The notes: generated by a model not told the origin, from the letters alone. Counted from the stretch's first letter, positions 46,443-55,579 are shown. The stretch is DNA of 64,000 nt from Lutispora saccharofermentans (GCF_024363565.1 NZ_JAJEKE010000013.1:1-64000), one strand, 5' to 3'. A program made the numbers and translations.

Positions 46443-46788
46443 ATTACCACCCTCTATTATACAATTTTTTTCATTATTTTCACTCTATATTCTAGCATAA
46501 TATTTTTAGTATTAACAGTAATATAATCATTCCCTTTTCTTGCTAAAAAAATACTGTAATACCAATAGCATCCATGTATAGCTACGTATAGTATATAAAA
46601 ATTGATGACACTAATTCGCTGGGCCTAAGAAAATCCTACGCTTTTCTAAGGCTCAACTCATAAGTGTCATTGACAATTTTTATATAAGCATACTTAATCC
46701 ATACACGGATGCTATTTTACTGTGGTAAATCCGTGTTCTCCATACTTCAAGACCCAAAAGGAATACCCAAAAACCTGAGTTCTGAGTC
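46443..46788. other. Gene-free region with palindromic element and repeat
   Basis: Next to glmU is an AT-rich control region containing TATAAT-like sequences (for example GTATAAT about 20 bases before the glmU start). Then come a palindromic element (46564-46716) and a composite dispersed repeat (46733-46798). The small antisense frames seen here are not genes. Confidence 0.5.
46564..46716. mobile_element. Palindromic MITE-like element
   Basis: The ends are inverted repeats (aatagcatccatgtat and its counterpart atacacggatgctatt, one mismatch), continuing inward through atataaaaattg...atgacact with its complement agtgtcat...caatttttatat. The centre is an unpaired 40-base loop with its own small hairpin (cctaagaaaa...ttttctaagg). 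It has no coding potential. I found only one copy in the window, so a MITE is an inference from the structure. Confidence 0.5.
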
Positions 46789-46798
46789 CTAAGTCCTC
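46733..46798. repeat. Composite dispersed repeat
   Basis: The order is gttctcc, gacccaaaaggaataccc, aaaaacctgagttctgagtcc. This is the same order as the reverse complement of 59196-59259. Confidence 0.6.
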
Positions 46799-47160
46799 TT
46801 GTAATATGGATGCGGACACCATCCGCAACTTCCCTTTTTCTTCTTTTTATCGTAGTAATCTTCCTTGTCGTCGCTGCTGTCATCGCTGTCATCGTCATCT
46901 TCATACCAATCTTTCATATCCCAATCGGCCTGATGCCCCTTATGCTTCATTTTTGGTTCTTCCATATACATGGGTTCTTCCATCTGCATAGGCTCTTCCA
47001 TCATATGCATCATAGGGCACATCATCCCCTGGCTGATCATAGGGCACTGCATCATGGGACATTGCATCATATGCATATTCATTGGGTGCATTCTCATATC
47101 GTCCATATCCATATCCGGCATATAATCTTCCGGATCGTAATATTTTTTATCTGACATCAT
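46789..47160 (-). CDS. Met/Asp-rich small protein, possible spore-coat or metal-binding
   Basis: This 123-residue protein has extreme composition. The N-terminal half is full of Met with Cys, His and Pro (MMQCPMMQCPMISQGMM), then three EEPM-type repeats, and the C-terminal half is an acidic Asp/Ser run followed by KKKKK and a CGWCPHPYYK end. No known domain is recognised. Such Met/Cys/His clusters suggest metal (copper-like) binding or a coat protein, but this is inference. The ATG has GGGAGGT four bases upstream. It is inserted between glmU and spoVG, which are adjacent in B. subtilis. Confidence 0.7.
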   Translation of the reverse strand: MMSDKKYYDPEDYMPDMDMDDMRMHPMNMHMMQCPMMQCPMISQGMMCPMMHMMEEPMQMEEPMYMEEPKMKHKGHQADWDMKDWYEDDDDSDDSSDDKEDYYDKKKKKGSCGWCPHPYYKRT

Positions 47161-47239
47161 ATTACCTCCCAATATATTTATACCAATATTATATATATAT
47201 TCATCGGAAGTAAAATATGATACAAAGCCGATTACAAAT

Positions 47240-47277
47240 GCAAAAAGTCCCTCCCATATAAATGGAATAGGACTTTA
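47240..47277 (-). terminator. Terminator of spoVG
   Basis: On the minus strand AAAGTCC pairs with GGGACTT, with an inner ATTCCAT/ATGGGA stem, and TTTTTGC follows. It lies about 20 bases past the spoVG stop. Confidence 0.75.
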
Positions 47278-47295
47278 ATGGCAAGCACTGATTGA

Positions 47296-47559
47296 TCATT
47301 CCGCATCCTTGACTTTTTCATATTCCTCAAGTATTGCAGATTGTATCTTTTCTCTGGTCGAAGAATTTATGGGATGCGCTATATCCTTAAACTCTCCGTC
47401 CGGCGTTTTTCTGCTTGGCATAGCTATGAAAAGACCTTCCTGACCCTCTATAACCTTAATGTCATGAACTACAAATTCGTTGTCGAAGGTAACAGATACG
47501 ACCGCTTTCATCTTGCCTTCAGCATTCACCTTTCTTATTCTTACGTCAGTTATGTTCAT
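47296..47559 (-). CDS. spoVG: Septation/RNA-binding regulator SpoVG
   Basis: SpoVG is a small nucleic-acid-binding regulator involved in septation and sporulation. The 87-residue protein starts [25 protein letters not shown] and has the [24 protein letters not shown] core, both diagnostic. I chose the ATG at 47559, preceded by AGGTGGTGAG; the longer frame starts from a TTG without a ribosome site. A SigH-like promoter lies 50-75 bases upstream, as in B. subtilis. It follows purR; the yabJ (RidA) gene usually between them is absent. Confidence 0.97.
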   Translation of the reverse strand: MNITDVRIRKVNAEGKMKAVVSVTFDNEFVVHDIKVIEGQEGLFIAMPSRKTPDGEFKDIAHPINSSTREKIQSAILEEYEKVKDAE

Positions 47560-47609
47560 ACTGCTCACCACCTTCCCGTCCAAATGCTTTGTCAGCTGAT
47601 AGATAATTT

Positions 47610-47634
47610 ATTCGCCATGTTTTTGATTTTTCCT
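47610..47634 (-). promoter_or_regulatory. SigH-like promoter of spoVG
   Basis: On the minus strand AGGAAAA (47628-47634) is followed after 13 bases by CGAAT (47610-47614). The SigH pattern is AGGAWWT, 12-14 bases, RGAAT. The B. subtilis spoVG promoter is the classic SigH promoter and has a very similar layout. Confidence 0.6.
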
Positions 47635-47672
47635 TCTTTTTGCTTGGAATTTTCTGAAAATAAGTATAATTC

Positions 47673-48491
47673 TTAACTAAATAGCATATCTTTATAGATA
47701 TTTATTAATCCTTTGTGCTCATCGACCTCTCCTACCTCCAAAAGAGAAATATAATCCTGAACCATCTTCTCCTTTGGTTCAATCGTCTTCATCAGGACTC
47801 CTATTCCGCATACTTCCGCTTTTATTTCTTTCATCAAATCCAAAATCCCTTTGGCAGTTCCGCCGGCTTTCATAAAATCATCTATTATCAATACCTTTTT
47901 CCCCTCAGGTATGGCCCTTTTAGATACGAACATGGTTTGAATCCTCTTGGTGGAGCCTGATACATAGTTTATGCTGACGGTAGATCCCTCCGTAACCCGG
48001 TTTTCCCTCCTCAGTATCACCAAAGGTACATTCAATGCCCTGGCAGTCATATTAGCCAATGTGATGCCCTTTGTCTCAATTGTTACTACATATTCGACCC
48101 CGCTGTTCATAAAATGTGTGGCGAATATCTCTCCGACCTTTGCAGAGACTCTCGGATCATAGATCACATCAGACATATATATATAGTTTCCGGGAATGAT
48201 GCGCTTCGGGTCTCTTAGCTTTTCACACAACTCATCCAAAAATCCTATCGCATCGCCATTCTCCACATATGGCCTGTACTTAACCCCACCGGCTGCACCG
48301 GATATAGTCTCTATCTGCCCTAAGGATATTTGCTCAACAATTTTTTTTGCTGCTGCGATATCCTCACTGATGGTGGATTTTGCCGCAGTGAACAATTCAC
48401 TGAAGTAATTCAAGGAAAATAAATTGTTGGGGTTATCGCTCAGTATCTTTATAAGACCTGCAACTCTCTCATTCCTTTTGAACTTTTCCAT
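47673..48491 (-). CDS. purR: Pur operon repressor PurR
   Basis: PurR represses purine genes and is released by PRPP. The 272-residue protein has an N-terminal winged helix (FKRNERVAGLIKILSDNPNNLFSLNYFSELF, about residues 3-33) and a C-terminal PRTase-like domain with the PRPP loop LIIDDFMKAGGTAKG (about 199-213). The ATG has GGGGAGGAAG upstream. It is divergent from murC. I found no convincing PurBox pair in the shared intergenic region. Confidence 0.95.
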   Translation of the reverse strand: MEKFKRNERVAGLIKILSDNPNNLFSLNYFSELFTAAKSTISEDIAAAKKIVEQISLGQIETISGAAGGVKYRPYVENGDAIGFLDELCEKLRDPKRIIPGNYIYMSDVIYDPRVSAKVGEIFATHFMNSGVEYVVTIETKGITLANMTARALNVPLVILRRENRVTEGSTVSINYVSGSTKRIQTMFVSKRAIPEGKKVLIIDDFMKAGGTAKGILDLMKEIKAEVCGIGVLMKTIEPKEKMVQDYISLLEVGEVDEHKGLINIYKDMLFS

Positions 48492-48618
48492 GTGCTTCCT
48501 CCCCTAAAATACGAATATTATTACCAGTATCGCATTTTTTATTCACTTCTATTTTTTTTGCAGAAATCCTTCTTTAATCGCAAATATTTGTTGAACGTAA
48601 CATGCGGTAAGCATAATA

Positions 48619-48627
48619 TGTTATAAT
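48619..48627 (+). promoter_or_regulatory. Candidate extended -10 of murC
   Basis: TGTTATAAT is a perfect TGN-TATAAT extended -10 about 110 bases before murC. The -35 at the expected distance (aacatg) is poor. Confidence 0.4.
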
Positions 48628-48736
48628 TTTTATGATATATTTTTATATACAAGCAAATTATAAAGGCTATAATAGTAATATAATAAATAGATGTTTTATA
48701 GAGTACCGACATACTAATTTTAGGGAGTGTAAGACC

Positions 48737-50122
48737 ATGTTTTTATCGGATAATATTAAAACCGTACATTTCATCGGCATAGGCGGAATAAGCATGAGCG
48801 GCCTGGCAGAGATCCTGCTGGATAGGGGCTATAAGATTCAAGGGTCGGATATACAAGACAGCCCCATCATCGGAAAATTAAAAAGAGACGGAGCATTCGT
48901 AAGCATCCCTCATAATGCAGAGAATGTCATAGGAGCGGATCTGGCCGTCTATACCTCTGCAGTTAAGAATGATAATCCCGAAATAATGAAGGCGAAGGAG
49001 CTGGGTATTCCCCTCATGGACAGGGCCGCCTTTCTGGGAAAAATAATGAAGGAGTATTCCTATGGAGTGGCTGTTGCAGGCTGCCATGGAAAAACTACCA
49101 GCACCTCTATGGTATCCATAATTTTTAAGAATGCGGAATTGGATCCTACCGTGCTGTTAGGCGGCGAGCTGGACGCAATCGGAGGCAATGTGAGGATCGG
49201 CAAGAGTCCGTATTTCATCACGGAAGCCTGTGAATATATGGAGAATTTTTTAAAGTTCTATCCCTTCTATGGAGTGATTTTAAACATAGATGAAGATCAT
49301 CTTGACTATTTTAAGGATCTGCAGCATATAAAGGATACCTTTATAAAATTTGCGAAGCTCATTCCCAAGGAAGGCTGCCTGGCTGTCTGCGCTGACAACA
49401 GCAATGCAATGGATGTCCTGCCTCATGCAAATTGCAGGGTTGTGACCTTCGGCATAGATAATAAAGCGGATTATATGGCTGAGGATATAGAATTTGATGA
49501 ATATGGTCATCCTTCCTTCAGAATCATAAAGGGTAACGAAGATATGGGTATTTATAAATTAAGAATACCGGGTGTTCATAATGTGCTGAATGCACTATCG
49601 GCCTTTGCGGTTTCCGATTTTTTCGGCATATCGAAAGAGATAGTAAGAGACAGTCTGCTGGAGTTCTCAGGAACTCACAGGCGATTTGATATATTGGGAA
49701 CAGTAAATGGCATTACTGTAATAGATGATTATGCCCATCATCCTACCGCAATAAGGGTGACCCTGGATGCGGCAAAGAAATTCCCTCACAATAAGCTCTG
49801 GTGCATATTCCAGCCCCACACCTACACAAGAACCAAGCTTTTGCTCAAGGAATTTGCAAGCTCTTTTTATGGCGCTGACCATGTTATAATCACTGATATA
49901 TATGCTGCAAGGGAAAAGGATACGGGGGAGATCCATTCTAAGGATCTGGCCAATGAGATCGGCAAGATAAGCGGCAACACAATATACATGAAGGAATTTG
50001 CGGATATATCAGATTATGTAGCCAATAATGCAAGGCCGGGAGATATGATCATGACGGTGGGAGCCGGAAGCATAACCAATCTTGGGCCTATGATAATGGA
50101 AAAGTTAAAAAGGGCTGAATGA
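48737..50122 (+). CDS. murC: UDP-N-acetylmuramate-L-alanine ligase
   Basis: MurC adds the first L-Ala of the peptidoglycan stem peptide. The 461-residue protein has the N-terminal GIGGISMSGLAEILLDRGY nucleotide-binding loop (about residues 13-31), the ATP loop GCHGKTTSTSM (near 116-126), the EACEYMENFL metal/substrate segment (near 170) and the DYAHHPTAI Mur signature (near 334). I chose the ATG at 48737, which gives the standard N-terminus and has GGGAG upstream; the open frame extends 35 codons further without a good site. It is divergent from purR and ends in a terminator overlapping its stop. Confidence 0.96.
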   Translation: MFLSDNIKTVHFIGIGGISMSGLAEILLDRGYKIQGSDIQDSPIIGKLKRDGAFVSIPHNAENVIGADLAVYTSAVKNDNPEIMKAKELGIPLMDRAAFLGKIMKEYSYGVAVAGCHGKTTSTSMVSIIFKNAELDPTVLLGGELDAIGGNVRIGKSPYFITEACEYMENFLKFYPFYGVILNIDEDHLDYFKDLQHIKDTFIKFAKLIPKEGCLAVCADNSNAMDVLPHANCRVVTFGIDNKADYMAEDIEFDEYGHPSFRIIKGNEDMGIYKLRIPGVHNVLNALSAFAVSDFFGISKEIVRDSLLEFSGTHRRFDILGTVNGITVIDDYAHHPTAIRVTLDAAKKFPHNKLWCIFQPHTYTRTKLLLKEFASSFYGADHVIITDIYAAREKDTGEIHSKDLANEIGKISGNTIYMKEFADISDYVANNARPGDMIMTVGAGSITNLGPMIMEKLKRAE

Positions 50123-50138
50123 ATCATTCAGCCCTTTT
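50111..50138. terminator. Bidirectional terminator between murC and the iron-sulfur gene
   Basis: gggctgaatga/tcattcagccc forms an 11-bp stem that includes the murC stop. TTTTATT follows on the plus strand and TTTTTAACTTTT on the minus strand. Confidence 0.85.
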
Positions 50139-50181
50139 ATTGCGCTTATATGGCTTATCATGCAGGCATTCAACTGCTTTA

Positions 50182-51018
50182 TTAATGTTTTTTCTTTGGG
50201 ATTCTGCATTCACAGGGGACATTTACCTGGCATTTACCGCATCCATATCTGGGCTTATATTTTTCGGCGGTTTTATCCAGAAATTTAGAGCATGCAACAT
50301 GATCCTTGCCTTTTTCTATCGAGATGGCATTGACCGGGCAATTTTTAACACAAGCACCGCACATTGAACAATTCTCATAAATATTTATATATTCTTTATT
50401 GCTGGGAGGTAAATACAGTTCCGTTACGATGCTGCCAAGCCTCCCGGCTGCACCTTTCTTAGTTATAAGGCTTTTGGAAAGCCCGAATGTTCCGAGCCCG
50501 CATACAAAAGCCACATGCCTTTCAGACCAATTGCTTGAAAACGATATTTCATCATGGGGAGAGCTGCCGCTAAGGCTGCCCTTAGACCAGAATCTTTCAT
50601 CCAAGGATGGCACGATGCTGTTATAGCCTGCATTTATTAACTCAGATTTCAAATATATACATAGATTATTCAAAAAGGTTTGGCCTTCAATACGCCCATG
50701 AAGCCATTCTTCCGAAGGCCACAACATATCCCTTTTATTGCCTTTTCTCACAATCTCACTAAAAGGCAGAAAAAAGGAGATCACTGTTTTCGCCTGCGGC
50801 AGCCATTCCCTGGGAAGCAAGAAGTGCTCGCCTATTGCCGGCGCTTCTTTCAGCAATTTAAAGCCTTCGTCATCTGCAGAGCCGAAGGAGAAGACCGGCT
50901 CCTCATAAATTTTCATTCCCATTACATTTTCAGAAATAGCGGCTTCCTTTGTTATATAATTGCCTTCCGAGTTTTCAACAAAGCAAGCTGCAGCTTTTAT
51001 TATATCCTGCTCATCCAT
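50182..51018 (-). CDS. QueG-like iron-sulfur protein, short form
   Basis: This is a 278-residue cytoplasmic protein. The C-terminal part has a ferredoxin-type CSMCGACVKNCP motif (four Cys, about residues 211-222) and further Cys in YGCGKCQVNVPCECR near the end, enough for two 4Fe-4S clusters. The pattern and the CGLGTFGLSKSLIT block (about 173-186) resemble epoxyqueuosine reductase and its relatives, but the protein is about 100 residues shorter than true QueG, so the substrate is uncertain. The ATG at 51018 follows AAGGAG by 11 bases. It lies 24 bases after the VWA operon and may be its last gene. Confidence 0.8.
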   Translation of the reverse strand: MDEQDIIKAAACFVENSEGNYITKEAAISENVMGMKIYEEPVFSFGSADDEGFKLLKEAPAIGEHFLLPREWLPQAKTVISFFLPFSEIVRKGNKRDMLWPSEEWLHGRIEGQTFLNNLCIYLKSELINAGYNSIVPSLDERFWSKGSLSGSSPHDEISFSSNWSERHVAFVCGLGTFGLSKSLITKKGAAGRLGSIVTELYLPPSNKEYINIYENCSMCGACVKNCPVNAISIEKGKDHVACSKFLDKTAEKYKPRYGCGKCQVNVPCECRIPKKKH

Positions 51019-51042
51019 ATGTTTTATCACTCCTTAATATGA

Positions 51043-53775
51043 TCATCTTTTCTTTCTTTTCAACAGTGCAGCCGTATCCAAAGTTTTACTAACAGCTTTG
51101 TTTTCCGCCTGCTTTGCTTCCTTAGCTTTTTTCTCTTCAGGAATGACATCAGGCTTTTCCCTTACATCTTCAGCTTTTTGTTCTTTTTTATCTATCTTTA
51201 TCTTCTTTGCAATCAACCCGCCCAATCTCGTGATCTTATCCATTGGCAGCTTTAGCCGTCTTATGGCTATATCTGTTAAAAATGCAATCAACGCCAATAC
51301 CAGCATCGGGAAGGTCAGATCCAACCTGCCTTGCACGGGAGCTATGGGCCCTTTAAACACTTCCCCGGCATCCTCTATATATTGTCCTCCCGACTCCATA
51401 ACTAGCCGGTCCAGCTTATCACTATTTGCATCCATGGAGTATTCGGGTGAATATTGTACGGATAGCCCGGTGCTTACGGTGCTTTTTATTTCTTCGCCCT
51501 TGCTCTGGACGATTTTGATGAGATAGGCTCCTGTATCTTCTATCCTGAAGCGCCCCATATATTGTCCGGGGGCCTCTTCATCCAGCTTTATTTCTATGCT
51601 TTCCAGAGAGGGAGCGGTTATTATAGCCTTTGTATCCATGGTTTCTTTATTGCTCTTCTGCTTGAGCCTGATTTCCCCATAGCCGCCCTGTATTCGAGTC
51701 TCCGCCTCGACATCGTCGCTGCTGTAATTTTCTATAGTCCAATTGATCAAGTTGTTCCAGAGAACGGGATTGCTATCCCAATTCACATAATTGCCGCTCC
51801 AGATGCCTTTCATGTCCGAATTCCATGCTGCGGTCTTGCCCAAGCCGTATTGCCAAAGTGTGAGTATAGGGTCCCCTTCATCGCTTTCCAGAAGCACGCT
51901 TGCGGCATCCTTGGGACTTGAGGCGATATAGCCCTTGAGACTCGGAATCCCTTTCCTCACTACCTCATCCAGCACCGGGTGCAGATTTGCCACTCGAGGC
52001 GTAAATTCCCTGTTATTCAGATATGCTTTCGCAGCCATAAAGGTTTCCTTGGCAAAGATTGTAGGTATATTGGAATATTCATTGGTCACATAAGACCTGC
52101 CTCCTGCTTTGTTGGATATATGCTCCAGAAGCTGCACATCTGCGTCATGGCCTGCCGCCACTGTTGAAATGGTTATGCCCGATTGCCGGGCATCCTCCAG
52201 GAGCTTGTCATACCCAGTCTTTTCCGCCTGGCCATCAGTCAAGAGAATTATATGCTTTATCTTGCTGCTCTGGTTTTTCATGGTTTTTACCGCTTCTTCC
52301 AAAGCTGGCAGGATGCTCGTGCCTCCGCCTTGTCTTATGGTGCCGATATCGCTTCTCAAGGCTTCTCTGTCTCCCGGCTTCTGGGGCTTTACTACCCAGT
52401 ATTGGGCGCCGTCAAAGGCGAGGACACCGATATTATCATTATCTCTCAATGAATCCAGCACTCTGGCGGCTGCCTCCTTGGCCAGATCCAGCTTGGTTAT
52501 GCCTCCGCTGGCTTCCGACATGCTGCCGGATTTATCTATGACCATGATGATGGACATGTCCGGTATGGCTTTTTTGCCTTTGAGCTCCATGTTCACGGGG
52601 AGCACCTTTTCCAGGGAGGTCTTGTAGTATCCTCCCAAAGCAAAGGAATCATCTCCTCCGGAAGCTATGAGGCCTCCTCCGAAATCCCGCACGTAGGGCT
52701 CCAGGGCTTTTAAAAAGCCATCGCTCAGGTTCTCGGCAGAGACATTGGCCAATAGGATCGTCTTGTATTGGGCCATGGATTGCAAATCCGCCGGAGCAGA
52801 GCGGGCATTTATCCTTTTGAAGGACGCCTTTGCTCCTTCCAGTATTTTTGCTATTTCATCTCCTTCCCCTTCCTTGTCCTCGATGAGCAATATCATAGGC
52901 TCATCCAGCACATTGATAAAGGAAGAGACTTCATTATTCCTCATTTCCGTATCCGAATCAGCTTCTATGACAGCCCTGTAGGTTTTAAAGCCTCTTGCAT
53001 CTGCCCTGTCCTTGAATACGAATCTATTATCTCCTTTTGTTATTTCTACCCTTTCCTCAGCCGCCTTTTTGCTGCCGTCAAAGAGCAGGAGTCTGCCCGG
53101 AGTATTCACATTGCTTTTTATATTGACTCCAATATTGAATTCTTCTCCCATGTTCAAGGTCTGGGGAACCGTAAGGCTTACGGCGGACACCTCGCTGCCC
53201 TTTTCCCTGTCTATCTTAAGGACCTTGAGGTCCACTCCCTTGTCCTTTACAGCGCCTGCTATATTGCTGCTGCTGCCGTCATTCTCCTCTCCGTCGGTTA
53301 TCAATACTATCCTCTTCCGGCTCTTGTCCGGCAGCACGGATAATGCCGCATTCAATGCCTTTTCTATATTGGTGTACTTGCCTTTTTGATCGCTGCTCAT
53401 GGAGTCAAATGTTGGGTTCTTTGAAAGAAAGTTTTCCATGATAGGTTCTTCACTGAAGGAAATTATTCCTGCTTCATCCTTATCCGTCATTTCTTTCAGA
53501 GCACTTCTGACGAAGCTCTCGCTTTCTTTTATATGCTCGGACATACTGTCGGACCCATCCATCAAAAATATGGTGGCAGTGTCTTCCACAGTCCATGTGA
53601 TCCCTAAACCGGCCAAAGAAAGTACTAAAAATGTGAAGGTGATAAATCTGGCCGTCAATATGAATGCCTTCTTAGCCCTCGCTCTGCTGCTTATGGCCTT
53701 GGATGTGGCGATGAGCAGCCCCGATACGGCAACCAGCAGAATCAGCCATATGGGTTTTGCAAAATCAATTACCAC
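51043..53775 (-). CDS. Large membrane protein with two VWA domains
   Basis: This is a 910-residue protein. Two N-terminal helices (about 9-24 and 44-61) lead to a first VWA domain with MIDAS D73-x-S75-x-S77 and ITDGEEND. A beta-rich region and an amidotransferase-like domain (about 293-400, with FGGGLIASGGDDSF) follow, then a second VWA domain with DKSGS from Asp414. A late transmembrane helix precedes a basic, Lys/Glu-rich cytoplasmic tail. No catalytic Cys-His-Glu set of class I amidotransferases is visible. The GTG start overlaps the stop of the preceding gene by 11 bases. It belongs to the MoxR-DUF58-VWA operon; metal-dependent protein binding at the membrane is inferred. Confidence 0.85.
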   Translation of the reverse strand: MVIDFAKPIWLILLVAVSGLLIATSKAISSRARAKKAFILTARFITFTFLVLSLAGLGITWTVEDTATIFLMDGSDSMSEHIKESESFVRSALKEMTDKDEAGIISFSEEPIMENFLSKNPTFDSMSSDQKGKYTNIEKALNAALSVLPDKSRKRIVLITDGEENDGSSSNIAGAVKDKGVDLKVLKIDREKGSEVSAVSLTVPQTLNMGEEFNIGVNIKSNVNTPGRLLLFDGSKKAAEERVEITKGDNRFVFKDRADARGFKTYRAVIEADSDTEMRNNEVSSFINVLDEPMILLIEDKEGEGDEIAKILEGAKASFKRINARSAPADLQSMAQYKTILLANVSAENLSDGFLKALEPYVRDFGGGLIASGGDDSFALGGYYKTSLEKVLPVNMELKGKKAIPDMSIIMVIDKSGSMSEASGGITKLDLAKEAAARVLDSLRDNDNIGVLAFDGAQYWVVKPQKPGDREALRSDIGTIRQGGGTSILPALEEAVKTMKNQSSKIKHIILLTDGQAEKTGYDKLLEDARQSGITISTVAAGHDADVQLLEHISNKAGGRSYVTNEYSNIPTIFAKETFMAAKAYLNNREFTPRVANLHPVLDEVVRKGIPSLKGYIASSPKDAASVLLESDEGDPILTLWQYGLGKTAAWNSDMKGIWSGNYVNWDSNPVLWNNLINWTIENYSSDDVEAETRIQGGYGEIRLKQKSNKETMDTKAIITAPSLESIEIKLDEEAPGQYMGRFRIEDTGAYLIKIVQSKGEEIKSTVSTGLSVQYSPEYSMDANSDKLDRLVMESGGQYIEDAGEVFKGPIAPVQGRLDLTFPMLVLALIAFLTDIAIRRLKLPMDKITRLGGLIAKKIKIDKKEQKAEDVREKPDVIPEEKKAKEAKQAENKAVSKTLDTAALLKRKKR

Positions 53776-55567
53776 GAATATACACCATCCATTCTCCGGC
53801 CAGCAAAAGCAGCACAAAAATTATGATAAGGCTGCGCAAATTCAGCCCTGAGAGTAAATTACCCCCTGCATCACCGAGCTTCTTATCGCCTTCCCAGGAC
53901 TCTTTAAAGGCATTGGCCGCTTCTTCCCCGGGAAAATTCACTGCAAATATTTTATCTCCGCTGTCGGCGCTCTTCTTATATGACAGCTTATAAATCCCAG
54001 TATCCCTTGTGTCATCATAGCCGTAGGAGAGCAAGCCCTTGTTCAGGCTTGCCTTTAAGCCTTGCGGGTTTTCCATTACCGCCTCTTCAGCTCCGCCGGC
54101 GGAATCCAGAGGTATGGTTTCACCGCTGTAATAGTAAGGCTTTCCCTGCTGCTCCATATCCGTCAGATAGGCTGCCATATTGTACATGAATATAGGAAAA
54201 GCAGTGTTTAACGCAAAATCACTGTCATGTATATCAAAGGCCGTATAGCCTATTCTTCTCCCTTCAAAAACACCGGCTCCCGCAGCCGTATTCTGCCCTG
54301 CTTTGATCAAGGCATCAGCCCAATAGGGCTTCTCTATATCCCTCATTTTTCCTATATAAAAGCTGTAGCCATCAGCATGCTGATTCAAGCCATGGCTCAA
54401 TATTTCGGCCCTGCCTCCCGCGATCGCCTCCCCTGCTTTGAAATATGGGCTATTCCCGCCGGGATTTATGAAGAACAGCGAGCCCTTCTGAGGGAGCGAG
54501 GATGGCATCATGCCGTCAAATATATAAAGATCATAATCATCATCAGATATATTTATGTCATCTGTCTTGTAGACTTCCAGGCCTTCTATGGAGCTTAAAG
54601 CCTTCTCCGCAAATATATTTCCTTCAGAAAAGAGAAGCACTTTTTTGGATTCCTCGCTCTGAAGCACCAGATAAGCTCTGTTATCCTCAAGCAATGCATC
54701 CTCTTCAGTGAGCTCTGCCCATAAATACTTATAGCCCGTCTCTATGCCTTCAAACATGATATTGCAGGATTCACCGGGCTCCAGGACTATCTCCGTCAGC
54801 CCAAGAAGGCTGTCCTCTCCATACAGCGCCAATTCTCTTTCGGCAGCAGCCTCGCCGTTATTCCCTACCCTTACCAAAACAGTATAGGCCTCACCGTCAC
54901 GGCTGTAGGATATATGGGTTATACCTGCATTTTCAGCTTTGCCGCCCAATGCAATGATCTCGCCTGCCATATCTTCCAGCGCTACGGCTTCATCTGTGTA
55001 AACCAGAACATGAGCCGACGGGAACTGCTTATACATAGCTTTTATCAGGGACAGGTCATCCTTAAGGCTGCCCTGCATGCCCGTCTTCTCTATGCCGCGT
55101 ATGGCTTTTACCGCTGCTTCTTTATCGCCGGTTCCGCTTATCTCCACCTTAGCTCCTTTGTCCACGGAAACCACAGTAAAAGCCGAAGATGAGCCGGCTT
55201 CTCTGATAGCCTTCTCCGCCATGGCTTTTGCGGTATCGAGGCGGCTTTTTTCTCCGTATAGGGCATTCATGCTGCCGCTCCTGTCTATAGCGATTATTAT
55301 GTTGCCCCCCAGCACCTTGCCTTTGGTGAGATAAGGGCCGGATAATGCCATAATCATCATAAAGGCGGCTAAAAGCTGCATGAGCATCAGTATATTATTT
55401 TTCAACCTTTGCCAGGGTTTTTTTACCTCCGATGACCCCATTGCCTTTTTCCAAAGATACAGGCTGGATATTTCCATTTCCTCATGTTGCTGCTTGAGCA
55501 TATACATGAGCACTATAAGGCCTAAAAGAGGCAGCGACCATAAGGCGTAGGCATTATTAAAGCCCAT
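53765..55567 (-). CDS. BatA-like VWA membrane protein
   Basis: This is a 600-residue protein with the BatA N-terminal pair of helices (about 8-24 and 57-77) around a short EISSLYLWK cytoplasmic segment, then a VWA domain with MIDAS DRSGSM (Asp95, Ser97, Ser99). It continues with an Ig-like beta domain (about 230-315), an amidotransferase-like region (about 315-480) and a last transmembrane helix at about 577-595. It is thus a shorter relative of the next gene. The ATG follows GGAGTG. It lies 12 bases after the DUF58 gene. The function is unknown; Bat proteins are linked to envelope stress in other phyla. Confidence 0.85.
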   Translation of the reverse strand: MGFNNAYALWSLPLLGLIVLMYMLKQQHEEMEISSLYLWKKAMGSSEVKKPWQRLKNNILMLMQLLAAFMMIMALSGPYLTKGKVLGGNIIIAIDRSGSMNALYGEKSRLDTAKAMAEKAIREAGSSSAFTVVSVDKGAKVEISGTGDKEAAVKAIRGIEKTGMQGSLKDDLSLIKAMYKQFPSAHVLVYTDEAVALEDMAGEIIALGGKAENAGITHISYSRDGEAYTVLVRVGNNGEAAAERELALYGEDSLLGLTEIVLEPGESCNIMFEGIETGYKYLWAELTEEDALLEDNRAYLVLQSEESKKVLLFSEGNIFAEKALSSIEGLEVYKTDDINISDDDYDLYIFDGMMPSSLPQKGSLFFINPGGNSPYFKAGEAIAGGRAEILSHGLNQHADGYSFYIGKMRDIEKPYWADALIKAGQNTAAGAGVFEGRRIGYTAFDIHDSDFALNTAFPIFMYNMAAYLTDMEQQGKPYYYSGETIPLDSAGGAEEAVMENPQGLKASLNKGLLSYGYDDTRDTGIYKLSYKKSADSGDKIFAVNFPGEEAANAFKESWEGDKKLGDAGGNLLSGLNLRSLIIIFVLLLLAGEWMVYIRGN

Positions 55568-55579
55568 AATGAAACACTC

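Noticed and set aside
48492..48736. PurBox control of purR
   Set aside because: Only a partial GAAC-containing sequence (ttgaacgtaac) is present, without the inverted partner and spacing expected for PurR.
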